This document shows positions 9,948 through 18,627 of a DNA stretch of 64,000 nt, piece by piece. The stretch spans positions 124,001-188,000 of the forward strand of contig CAVPNX010000007.1 in NCBI GenBank assembly GCA_963706885.1, given 5' to 3'. The notes beneath the pieces are model-generated. The model had not been told where the DNA came from. It did no database searches and saw nothing but the letters and a program-made list of their open reading frames with translations. The position numbers were made by a program, and so were the translations under genes. How positions within the stretch are numbered: the stretch's first letter is position 1; each line of letters starts with the position of its first letter. The stretch comes from Prado023 sp963706885 (GTDB taxonomy: Bacteria > Actinomycetota > Actinomycetes > S36-B12 > CAIYMF01).

Positions 9948-10052
9948 CCTGGATGCAGGGGACCCGGGCGGCGGCGACCAGCGTTCGGGTGACCACGGGG
10001 CGGCGGATCCGGTTGCGGCCGTCCCGGTTGCTGGTGGCCATGGGGGGCGGGC

Positions 10053-11600
10053 ATGAGGCGACTCCTGGTCGGGGCGGTCGTGGTCGCAGGTCTGGCCGCG
10101 GCGGCTGTCGCTCCGCAGGTCGAGCCCGATGCCGGCGATGCGGCCTTCCGCCCCGTCACCAGCGCCGTGCTGACCTGCCCGCAGATGACCGGCGCAGGGC
10201 AGGCGACCAACGTCCTGGGCGCCGTGGTGGCCGGCCCTGCGCAGGGGCCCGGTTCGGCTGCCCTGTGGCCGATCGCGTCAGACGAGTACGGGGTCACGCT
10301 GCCCGGTCCCGGTGAGCCCGTCCTCCTGCGCTCGGAGGGCCGCTCCCAGCCCCCGATCCTGATGCGTGCCGAGGGTTCGTGGGCGCCCTCAGCTCTGGCC
10401 GGGGTCGTGGCGCGGCAGCAGGCAGGCGCCAGCCAGGGGCTGTCGTCGGCGGCGTGCGTGACCCCGGGGCGGCAGTGGTGGTTCGTCGGTGCCGGCTCCC
10501 AGCTCGGCCGGGGGGCGGCCCTCCTGGTCAGCAACGCCGCCGAGGAGCCGGCCCGGTTCGACATCGCGCTGTACTCGGGAGCGGGACCGGTCCCGGCACT
10601 TGCGGGCAAGGGCATCGACCTGGGTCCCACCTCGAGCGTGCGGCTGCGCCTTGATGCGCTGGCCCCGGATGAGGAGCTGCTGGCGATCCAGGTCCTGGCG
10701 ACCAGCGGTCGGATCGCCGCGGCGGTCCGCGACGTGGCGGTGCCCAGCGAGGACCGGCCCCGAGGTGTCGACTTCATCCCGCCGGCCCAGGCACCCGGGA
10801 ACCGGCTGGTGATTGCCGGGATCCCGGCCGGGGACGGTGCCCGCGACCTTGTGCTGGTGAACCCCGGAACCCAGTTCGCGACCGTGACCCCCCGCCTGCT
10901 CACCGAGTCGGGGCCGAGCGCCCTGGACGGCCTGGCCACCATCGCCGTGCCAGCAGGAGCGATCATCCGGGTGGACCTGACCCGGGCGCTGTCGGGTCGG
11001 CCGGGCACCCTCGACCTGACCTCCGATGTGCCCGTCACGGGGGGCGCCCGCGCCGAGTGGGGCGGAGCCCGTCGGGATGTGATGTGGCTGTCGGCGGTGC
11101 CCCTGCTGGGCGGACCGGTGCCCCTGGGCGGGGCAGCCGCGGTGCCCAGCGGCCCGGGACTCAGCACGACGGTCACTGTGGCCGCCCCCGACGGCGAGGT
11201 GCGCGGCACCCTCACGGTGATCACGAGCGAGTCGAAGGACCTGTCGGCGCTCTCCGGGCCCAGCGACCCGGGCGACGAGGGGGCCGCGGAGGGGAAGGGG
11301 GCCGCGCTGCCCGAGCTCGTCGTGCCGCCCGACCCCCCGAGCACGACGACGATCCCGGTCACGGTCCCGGCCGGGAGCCAGGTCGCGATCCCCCTGCCCG
11401 AGGCAGGGTCGAAAGCCCGTGCGGGCATCACGACCGTGAGCTGGCGCTCCGACCCGGCGTCGGGACCGGCTGCCGCCTCGCACCTGGTCCTGGACGACGA
11501 GCTGCCGCTGGCGACCGGGTACCCGTGGTGGCCGGTCGCCTCGTCGGTCACCGCCCTGACCGTGCGCGAGGACCTGGGCATCCTCGCCCCCGTCGAGTGA
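10053..11600 (+). CDS. DUF5719-type exported protein
   Basis: 515 residues with an N-terminal signal or anchor (about 5-22) and otherwise a soluble beta-rich sequence. Repeating strand patterns such as GRIAAAVRDVAVPSEDRPRG and DVPVTGGARAEW are typical of the DUF5719 family found next to this glycosyltransferase in actinobacteria. Function is not known; location and partner gene suggest an envelope role. It lies 105 bases after the glycosyltransferase and is preceded by a G-rich Shine-Dalgarno-like run (GGGGGGCGGG). Where M. tuberculosis has a metallopeptidase gene between whiB2 and DUF3499, no such gene is present here. Confidence 0.7.
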   Translation: MRRLLVGAVVVAGLAAAAVAPQVEPDAGDAAFRPVTSAVLTCPQMTGAGQATNVLGAVVAGPAQGPGSAALWPIASDEYGVTLPGPGEPVLLRSEGRSQPPILMRAEGSWAPSALAGVVARQQAGASQGLSSAACVTPGRQWWFVGAGSQLGRGAALLVSNAAEEPARFDIALYSGAGPVPALAGKGIDLGPTSSVRLRLDALAPDEELLAIQVLATSGRIAAAVRDVAVPSEDRPRGVDFIPPAQAPGNRLVIAGIPAGDGARDLVLVNPGTQFATVTPRLLTESGPSALDGLATIAVPAGAIIRVDLTRALSGRPGTLDLTSDVPVTGGARAEWGGARRDVMWLSAVPLLGGPVPLGGAAAVPSGPGLSTTVTVAAPDGEVRGTLTVITSESKDLSALSGPSDPGDEGAAEGKGAALPELVVPPDPPSTTTIPVTVPAGSQVAIPLPEAGSKARAGITTVSWRSDPASGPAAASHLVLDDELPLATGYPWWPVASSVTALTVREDLGILAPVE

Positions 11601-11700
11601 GCGGACCCCTGGGGGGTCGGCAGCGCGCCGGATCCCGGGCGTGCAGGCGACACGGCCGGCGATCGTGGCGCGCATCGCAGGCGATGTCGGCCCGGCGGAG

Positions 11701-11706
11701 TAGGTT
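11701..11706 (+). promoter_or_regulatory. -10 hexamer TAGGTT, leaderless start of DUF3499
   Basis: TAGGTT is followed by 6 bases and then GTG 11713. No ribosome-binding site is present, so the mRNA most likely begins at the start codon. Confidence 0.5.
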
Positions 11707-11712
11707 GCCCCT

Positions 11713-12084
11713 GTGAGTCCCGTCCGTCGTTGCTCGAAGCCGTCGTGCGCACGGCCGGCTGTCTCGACCCTGACCTATGTGTATGCGGACTCCACCGCCG
11801 TGCTCGGGCCCCTGGCCACCTACGCCGAGCCCCACTGCTACGACCTGTGCCAGGTCCACAGCGAGCGGATGACCGTACCGCGCGGCTGGGAGGTCGTCCG
11901 GCTGGAGCCCGACCCGGATGCGCTGCGCCCGAGCAGCGACGACCTCGAGGCACTGGCCAACGCCGTGCGGGAGGCCGCCCGTCCTCGGGCCGAGGTCCCG
12001 GACATGGTCGAGGTCGGCCGCCGCGGCCACCTGCGTGTGCTGCGGTCCGTCGACATCATCGACGACGCCGCCGCGATCCAGTAG
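11713..12084 (+). CDS. DUF3499 family protein
   Basis: 123 residues. The N-terminus reads RRCSKPSCARPAVSTLTYVY with a CX4C pair, and a further Cys and His occur in EPHCYDLCQVHSERMTVP, so a small zinc-binding fold is plausible. This is the DUF3499 family (M. tuberculosis Rv3258c), confined to actinobacteria, located next to phosphomannomutase and of unknown function. The GTG start is supported by the leaderless -10 hexamer. The tail after about residue 80 is acidic and variable. It is transcribed in the same direction as the phosphomannomutase gene, which has its own -10. Confidence 0.88.
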   Translation: MSPVRRCSKPSCARPAVSTLTYVYADSTAVLGPLATYAEPHCYDLCQVHSERMTVPRGWEVVRLEPDPDALRPSSDDLEALANAVREAARPRAEVPDMVEVGRRGHLRVLRSVDIIDDAAAIQ

Positions 12085-12160
12085 GCCTCCGACGGCGGCG
12101 CTGCGGCGGGCGTTGCCCGGCCGGCAGCCCGCACGGGCGCCTCCCCCGCATCGGGACCGC

Positions 12161-12166
12161 TAGGGT
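12161..12166 (+). promoter_or_regulatory. -10 hexamer TAGGGT, leaderless start of phosphomannomutase
   Basis: TAGGGT ends 7 bases before GTG 12174 and no Shine-Dalgarno sequence intervenes. Confidence 0.5.
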
Positions 12167-12173
12167 GACGGCC

Positions 12174-13562
12174 GTGCGCGACCTCACCCAGATCATCAAG
12201 GCCTACGACGTCCGCGGGGTCTACCCCGACCAGCTCGACGCCGAGCTCGCCGAGCGGGTGGGCGCAGCATTCGCCCGGGTCGTCGGGGCCGGTCGGGCCG
12301 CCGGTGGCCCGGGCTCGGTGGTGGTGGGTCGCGACATGCGCCCCTCGGGGCCGGAGCTCGTCGCGGCGTTCTGCGTCGGGGTGACCGGGCAGGGGGTGGA
12401 TGTCATCGACATCGGGCTGGCCAGCACCGACCAGCTCTACTTCGCGGCCGGCCGCCTCGGCCTGCCCGGGGCGATGTTCACCGCGAGCCACAACCCGGCG
12501 CAGTACAACGGCATCAAGCTGTGCCGTGCGGGAGCCACGCCTGTGGGGCAGGACTCGGGCCTGGCCGAGATCCGCGACATGGTCGCAGCCCCCGTGCCGG
12601 CCTCCGGCGACCCGGTGGGCTCGATCACCCACCGCGACCTGCTGGCCGACTACGCAGCCTTCCTGCACGAACTGGTCGACCTCTCGTCGATCCGGCCCCT
12701 GCGGGTGGTGGTGGACGCCGGCAACGGGATGGCCGGGCACACCGCCCCCGCGGTGCTGGACGTCCCCGCCCTGGACGTCGTCGCCCTGTACTTCGAGCTC
12801 GACGGGACGTTCCCCAACCACGAGGCCAATCCGATCGAGTCCGAGAACCTGCGCGACCTGCAGGCGGCCGTCCTCGCGGAGGGCGCCGACGTCGGACTGG
12901 CCTTCGATGGCGACGCCGACCGGTGCTTCCTCGTCGACGAGCGCGGTGAGCTCGTGAGCCCGTCGGCGCTGACCGGCCTGGTGGCCGCGCGGGAGCTCGC
13001 CAAGCACCCCGGGTCGCCGATCATCCACAACCTGATCACCTCCCGTGCCGTCCCGGAGGTGATCCTCGAGAACGGCGGCGTCCCCGTGCGCACCCGCGTC
13101 GGGCACTCGTTCATCAAGGCCCGGATGGCGCAGACGGGTGCGGTCTTCGGCGGCGAGCACTCGGGCCACTTCTACTTCCGGGAGTTCTGGAACGCCGACT
13201 CCGGCATGCTGGCCGCGCTGCACACGATCGCCGCGCTGGGTGGCACGCCGCAGGGCACGACGCTCTCGTCGATGCTCGCCCCCTACGAGCGGTACGTGGC
13301 CAGCGGGGAGATCAACTCCGTGGTCACCGACGGCGCAGCAGCGACCCAGCGCGTGCGCACGGCCTTCGCCGCCGAGCCCGAGGTGACCTTCGACGACCTC
13401 GACGGGATGACCGTCACCGGGCCGGACTGGTGGTTCAACGTCCGACCGAGCAACACCGAGCCGCTGCTGCGCCTGAACGCCGAGGCCCCGGACCAGGCAT
13501 CCATGGCGGCACTGCGCGATAGGGTCCTGACGTTGATCCGCGACGAGGGAGATCCGAGATGA
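12174..13562 (+). CDS. manB: Phosphomannomutase/phosphoglucomutase
   Basis: 462 residues in the four-domain alpha-D-phosphohexomutase family. The phosphoserine loop is FTASHNPAQYNGIK with Ser105, the metal loop is DGDADR (245-250), the sugar-binding loop is GGEHSGHFYFRE and the phosphate-binding loop near the C-terminus is RPSNTEPLLRLNAE. It interconverts mannose 6-phosphate and mannose 1-phosphate, feeding the guanylyltransferase at 4.1 kb; it may also use glucose phosphates. The length is normal. The GTG start fits the leaderless -10. It ends in an ATGA overlap with the Trm112-like gene, so the two are co-translated. It corresponds to M. tuberculosis Rv3257c by order. Confidence 0.92.
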   Translation: MRDLTQIIKAYDVRGVYPDQLDAELAERVGAAFARVVGAGRAAGGPGSVVVGRDMRPSGPELVAAFCVGVTGQGVDVIDIGLASTDQLYFAAGRLGLPGAMFTASHNPAQYNGIKLCRAGATPVGQDSGLAEIRDMVAAPVPASGDPVGSITHRDLLADYAAFLHELVDLSSIRPLRVVVDAGNGMAGHTAPAVLDVPALDVVALYFELDGTFPNHEANPIESENLRDLQAAVLAEGADVGLAFDGDADRCFLVDERGELVSPSALTGLVAARELAKHPGSPIIHNLITSRAVPEVILENGGVPVRTRVGHSFIKARMAQTGAVFGGEHSGHFYFREFWNADSGMLAALHTIAALGGTPQGTTLSSMLAPYERYVASGEINSVVTDGAAATQRVRTAFAAEPEVTFDDLDGMTVTGPDWWFNVRPSNTEPLLRLNAEAPDQASMAALRDRVLTLIRDEGDPR

Positions 13563-13774
13563 ACATCGATCCCGTGCTGCTGGAGATCCTGGCCTGCCCA
13601 TGCGAGCACCACGCCCCGGTTGAGCCCGACACGGCTGACCCCGCCTCGGCCACGGCACTCGTGTGCACCCGGTGCGCCACCCGCTTCCCGGTGCGCGACG
13701 ACATCCCCGTGATGCTGCTCGACGAGGCGACGCCCGGCCCGCAGGGCGTCGGGGCGGACCTGGGCGCGTCATGA
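13559..13774 (+). CDS. Trm112-like small zinc-binding protein
   Basis: 71 residues. It begins with LLEILACPCEHH, followed by LVCTRCATRFPVRDDIPVMLLDEA, the pattern of the Trm112/YcaR (UPF0434) family, with two cysteine pairs positioned to hold zinc. In other lineages Trm112 proteins activate methyltransferases; the partner here is unknown. The first pair reads C-P-C rather than C-X2-C, a small deviation. It overlaps the phosphomannomutase stop by 4 bases. Actinobacterial genomes often have a SIS-domain or mannose-6-phosphate isomerase gene next; here only a 9-codon frame follows. Confidence 0.75.
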   Translation: MNIDPVLLEILACPCEHHAPVEPDTADPASATALVCTRCATRFPVRDDIPVMLLDEATPGPQGVGADLGAS

Positions 13775-13800
13775 CCACCGGCCACCTGACCCGGCCATGA
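13771..13800 (+). other. Nine-codon frame between two ATGA junctions
   Basis: An ATG overlaps the Trm112-like stop, encodes MTTGHLTRP and stops in an ATGA that is the start of the CDF gene. It sits exactly where a SIS/manA-type gene lies in related clusters. It could be a coupling device that lets ribosomes reach the CDF gene, a deletion scar, or chance. Confidence 0.25.
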
Positions 13801-14798
13801 GCACCGAGGGCGGGACCAAGGCCGTCATCGCGGCGATGATCGCCAACGGCGGCATCGCCATCACGAAGTTCGGCGCCTACGCGATCACCGGGTCGTCGTC
13901 GATGCTCTCCGAGGCGATCCACTCGGTGGCCGACACCGGCAACCAGGCCCTGCTGCTGATCGGCGGCAAGCGCTCGCTGGAGGCCCCCGACGCGGAGCAC
14001 CAGTTCGGGTACGGCCGCCGGCGCTACGTGTACGCCTTCGTCGTGGCGATCATCCTGTTCATGCTCGGCGGGATCTTCTCGCTGTACGAGGGGTGGCACA
14101 AGATCAGCCACCCCGAGGAGCTGAACATGGTCTGGGTGGCCTACCTGGTCCTGTTCATCGCCATCGCCCTGGAGTCCTGGTCGTTCCGGACCGCCTTCCG
14201 CGAGGCCAACAAGTCGCGGGGCGACCGGAGCCTCAAGGCCTACATCCAGGACACGCGCCAGCCCGAGCTCCCCGTCGTGCTGCTCGAGGACCTCGGCGCG
14301 CTGTTCGGCCTCATCCTGGCGCTGTTCGGCATCACGATGGCGGTCCTCACCGGGGATCCCCGCTGGGATGGCCTGGGCTCCCTGGCCATCGGAACGCTGC
14401 TGCTGTGCATCGCGGTGTTCCTGGCGTTCGAGATGGCCGGCCTGCTGGTCGGGGAGTCCGCGTTGCCCGAGCAGGAGACGGCCATCAGGCAGGCCCTCAA
14501 CGCCCAGCCCGGGGTTGACTCGATCATCCACATGCGCACGCTGCACACCGGCCCGGACGAGCTGCTGGTCGCGGTGAAGATCGGCGTCAGTCGCGACATC
14601 CCCGCCCACGAGCTGGCCGTCGTGATCGACGAGGCGGAGCAGCGCGTCCGCGCGGCGGTCCCGACAGCCAGGTGGATCTACCTCGAGCCCGACATCCAGC
14701 GGGCACCCGCCGGCTCCGACGTGCCGGGGGCGCCCGTCGCGGCGGCCGGCGGGACGGACAACCCCTCTGCAGGTCAGGAGCCTGCCGCCGAGGCGTAG
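13797..14798 (+). CDS. Cation diffusion facilitator (CDF) family transporter
   Basis: 333 residues with about six membrane segments in residues 8-225 and a cytoplasmic C-terminal domain. The first metal-site helix reads SEAIHSVADTGNQ (HxxxD pattern in TM2), and the matching helix reads LLEDLGALFGLILAL, where Glu-Asp replaces the usual His-x3-Asp. This is the variant seen in the SLC30A9-like branch of the family. CDF proteins export divalent metals such as zinc or manganese by proton exchange; the substrate is not clear. The C-terminal tail (about 300-333) is low-complexity Ala/Gly. No ribosome-binding site is visible, so translation may be coupled through the short frame upstream. Confidence 0.85.
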   Translation: MSTEGGTKAVIAAMIANGGIAITKFGAYAITGSSSMLSEAIHSVADTGNQALLLIGGKRSLEAPDAEHQFGYGRRRYVYAFVVAIILFMLGGIFSLYEGWHKISHPEELNMVWVAYLVLFIAIALESWSFRTAFREANKSRGDRSLKAYIQDTRQPELPVVLLEDLGALFGLILALFGITMAVLTGDPRWDGLGSLAIGTLLLCIAVFLAFEMAGLLVGESALPEQETAIRQALNAQPGVDSIIHMRTLHTGPDELLVAVKIGVSRDIPAHELAVVIDEAEQRVRAAVPTARWIYLEPDIQRAPAGSDVPGAPVAAAGGTDNPSAGQEPAAEA

Positions 14799-14833
14799 GA
14801 GCCGTCCTGCTGGTGCCGATCGGCCGAAGGTGC

Positions 14834-14962
14834 GACAATGGTGTCCTCGACGGTCACGCCGTCGGGTGCGAACCATCGAAGCCTCGTGGACGTTCGCCGG
14901 CCGGCCGCCCCAGGGCGGCTCCCCTTCGCGCACACCGCGCCGCACTGCAAACGAGGAGCTCC
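14834..14962 (+). promoter_or_regulatory. sahH promoter and structured leader
   Basis: GACAAT (14834-14839) is a likely -10, giving a leader of about 117 bases before ATG 14963. The leader contains a tight hairpin of 7-base arms (14904-14910 with 14913-14919) and ends with the ribosome-binding site CGAGGAG. I looked for the SAH riboswitch and SAM-IV signatures and could not align them, so a known riboswitch is not claimed. Confidence 0.35.
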
Positions 14963-16396
<1,434 letters not shown>

Positions 16397-16447
16397 TCGC
16401 CCGATCGACCCGATCGACCCGATCGGTCCGGAACCGCCCGGAACCGC

Positions 16448-16501
16448 CACGAAGGTGGTGGGTTGTTGCTCCGCTCTGGGCAACAACCCACCACCTTCGT
16501 G
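16448..16501. terminator. Perfect 22-base-pair hairpin between sahH and RDD gene
   Basis: Arms 16448-16469 and 16480-16501 are perfectly complementary around a 10-base loop, between two genes that converge. There is no T-tract on either side. The symmetry suits a bidirectional terminator. The 30 bases before it carry a GATCG-rich tandem stretch. Confidence 0.75.
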
Positions 16502-16540
16502 CTGGTGGGGGTGCGTGGGCGGGCACCGGCGTGGCTCGGG

Positions 16541-17473
16541 TCAGGCGGGTGGGGCGAAACCCGTGGGGGGCGGGCTCGCTGCCTGTGCCTGGGCGGCCGG
16601 TGCCGGGGCGCTGGGAGTTGCTGGTCCATACGAGGGCAACGGGGAGGGCTGGGCGGCCGGCTGGGGGGCAGTCCCAGGCGCAGGCGGCGGCGCTGCGGTC
16701 GCGGCCCCACTGCCCCAGGGGGCGGCCGGCGCCCCCGACGCCCGCCGGGTGCGCTCGGCCAGGACCGCGGCCAGGTAGGCCTCGGCGGGGGTGCCGGCCG
16801 GCGCCGGCGTGCGCACGTAGCCGGCCACCTGGGTGGCCAGTCGCTCGGCGGTCCGCACCCGCACCGTCGGGTCGAGTGTCGGCGCCCGGTGCAGGAACGT
16901 GCGCACGTTGAGCACCAGCCCGTCGGGCAGCGCGACGAGGTCCAGTCCCGCGGCCCACCCGGCCAACGGCGCCGGCATGGTGATCTCCTGATGGGCGGTG
17001 CTCGCACGCGGGATCCGCTCGCCCACCACGATCGTGCCGGCCAGGTGGTCGCCCATCCGCTTGGACTTCGACGAGGCCAGTGCGCTGATCCCGCCGACGA
17101 CCCCGGAGGTGACCCAGAAGTCGAGGAAGACCATGGCCAGGGCGCGCACCAGGGAATGGCGCATCCTGATCGGCCCGCCGTCATCGCGCACGACCCGCAG
17201 CCCCATCAGCATCTTGCCCACGGAGCGACCACGCGTCAGCGTCTCGACCAGCGTGGGCCATCCCACGAGGGCCAGGACCACGACGGCCAGCGTGACGGCG
17301 GCCTGGGCCCCGGGGCTGCCGCCGGCGGAGAACACCCAGCTGACCAGGACCGTGCCCACCATGAGCAGCGTGACCTGGATCGTGAGGTCCACGGCCAGTG
17401 CCAGCGAACGCGACGGCAGGCCCGCGATCCGCAGGTCCAGGGTGATCGCGTCCCCGGTGATCAGGTTGGCCAC
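16541..17473 (-). CDS. RDD-domain membrane protein
   Basis: 310 residues. The RDD domain spans about residues 10-155: SRSLALAVDLTIQ supplies the Arg-Asp pair, followed by membrane helices and the motif GRSVGKMLMGLRVVRDDG. After a charged turn (KSKRMGDHLAGT) the protein continues into a cytoplasmic region and ends in a Pro/Ala-rich tail (about 240-310). Function of the family is unknown, though some members take part in ion exchange. GTG 17473 is chosen because GGGAGGAT lies 7 bases upstream. It is divergent from the SpoIIM-type gene, a pairing common in actinobacteria near DUF58/MoxR genes. Confidence 0.85.
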   Translation of the reverse strand: MANLITGDAITLDLRIAGLPSRSLALAVDLTIQVTLLMVGTVLVSWVFSAGGSPGAQAAVTLAVVVLALVGWPTLVETLTRGRSVGKMLMGLRVVRDDGGPIRMRHSLVRALAMVFLDFWVTSGVVGGISALASSKSKRMGDHLAGTIVVGERIPRASTAHQEITMPAPLAGWAAGLDLVALPDGLVLNVRTFLHRAPTLDPTVRVRTAERLATQVAGYVRTPAPAGTPAEAYLAAVLAERTRRASGAPAAPWGSGAATAAPPPAPGTAPQPAAQPSPLPSYGPATPSAPAPAAQAQAASPPPTGFAPPA

Positions 17474-17496
17474 GCGCCCATCCTCCCACCAGCGCC

Positions 17497-17502
17497 TACC
17501 CT
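17497..17502 (+). promoter_or_regulatory. -10 hexamer TACCCT, leaderless start of SpoIIM-type gene
   Basis: TACCCT is followed by 6 bases and GTG 17509. It lies within the 35-base gap to the divergent RDD gene. Confidence 0.5.
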
Positions 17503-17508
17503 TCACCT

Positions 17509-18510
17509 GTGGATGTCGATGCCTTCGTCAGGTCGCACAGCCCGGAGTGGGAGCGGTTGGCCGTCCTGACGCGCACGCGCCGGCTCACCGGCGCCGAGGC
17601 CACCGAGCTGGTCGACCTGTACCAGCGCACGGCAACCCACCTGTCGATGGTCCGCAGCGCCGCCCCCGACCCCGCCCTCGTCGGCCGGCTCACCCAGCTG
17701 GTGGCACAGGCACGCGCCCGGGTGACCGGGACACACGCCCCCATGTGGCAGGAGGTCCTCACGTTCTTCCGGGTCGGGTTCCCGGTGGCCGTCTGGCGGG
17801 CGCGGTACTGGTGGATCGCGGCCGGGATCGGGTTCACGTTCGTGGCGCTGGCCGTCGGGTCCTGGGTGGCGAACTCACCGGCGGTGCAGGCGGCGCTGGG
17901 CACGCCCGAGGAGATCCGCCAACTGGTCGAGGAGGACTTCGCGGCCTACTACTCCTCGGACGCCGCCGCGGGCTTCGCCGCCCGGGTCTGGACCAACAAC
18001 GCCTGGGTGTCGGCCCTGGTGCTGATCGCCGGGGCGTTCTTCGTGCTGCCGGCCGTGTACGTGCTGGCCCAGAACGCGATCAACGTCGGGATCGTCGGTG
18101 GGCTGATGGTCGCCAACGGCCGCGGGGACGTGTTCCTCGGCCTGATCGCCCCGCATGGGCTGCTCGAGCTGACGGCCGTGTTCGTCGCCGCCGGAGCCGG
18201 CATGCGGCTGGGCTGGCAGTGGTTCGATCCCGGTCCGCGCCCGCGGAGCGTCGCCCTGGCGCAGGAGGGCCGGGCGGCGGTCGCCATCGCGATGGGGCTT
18301 GCGGTCGTGCTGCTGATCTCGGGGGTGATCGAGGGCTTCGTGACCCCCTCCCCGCTGCCCACCTGGGCCCGGATCGGGATCGGTGCCCTGGCCCTCGGCG
18401 CGTTCCTGGCCTACGTCGGCATCTACGGCAGCCGCGGCGAGCGGGCCGGGTTCACCGGGGACATCACCAGCGACGGCGGCGTCACCGAGCTGGCCCCGAT
18501 GTCGGGCTGA
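17509..18510 (+). CDS. Stage II sporulation protein M (SpoIIM)-type membrane protein
   Basis: 333 residues. A soluble N-terminal stretch (about 1-85) with VDLYQRTATHLS is followed by about six hydrophobic segments. The family motif region is ARVWTNNAWVSALVLIAGA and GLIAPHGLLELTAVFVAAGAG, the HGxxE pattern typical of SpoIIM-type proteins. In endospore formers SpoIIM works with a septal peptidoglycan hydrolase; in non-sporing actinobacteria the role is unknown. Its partners here are the RDD gene (divergent) and the DUF58/MoxR cluster (convergent), the usual neighbours. The start follows the leaderless rule. Confidence 0.85.
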   Translation: MDVDAFVRSHSPEWERLAVLTRTRRLTGAEATELVDLYQRTATHLSMVRSAAPDPALVGRLTQLVAQARARVTGTHAPMWQEVLTFFRVGFPVAVWRARYWWIAAGIGFTFVALAVGSWVANSPAVQAALGTPEEIRQLVEEDFAAYYSSDAAAGFAARVWTNNAWVSALVLIAGAFFVLPAVYVLAQNAINVGIVGGLMVANGRGDVFLGLIAPHGLLELTAVFVAAGAGMRLGWQWFDPGPRPRSVALAQEGRAAVAIAMGLAVVLLISGVIEGFVTPSPLPTWARIGIGALALGAFLAYVGIYGSRGERAGFTGDITSDGGVTELAPMSG

Positions 18511-18564
18511 GGTCGCACCCCCGCGTCCTCCCCCGGAGTTCGTCCAACTCTCGGGCGCCTGGCG

Positions 18565-18617
18565 CGGTTTCATCCAAGTCTCGGGCCGCCGATCGGACGC
18601 AATCTTGGACGAAACCG
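18565..18617. terminator. Hairpin between SpoIIM-type gene and DUF58 gene
   Basis: Arms 18565-18578 and 18604-18617 pair with one mismatch (a G-U pair on the minus-strand transcript) around a 25-base loop. It lies between converging genes. A related 16-base segment at about 18541 repeats part of the left arm and loop. Confidence 0.5.
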
Positions 18618-18627
18618 GGCCGAGGCC

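Noticed and set aside
11838..14945. A 1035-residue minus-strand open frame opposite phosphomannomutase and the CDF gene
   Set aside because: It is the antisense shadow of well-recognised genes in high-GC DNA; its sequence is Arg/Gly/Asp-rich with no family pattern.
14846..14962. SAH or SAM-IV riboswitch upstream of sahH
   Set aside because: The conserved core could not be aligned; GAGGAG here is just the ribosome-binding site.
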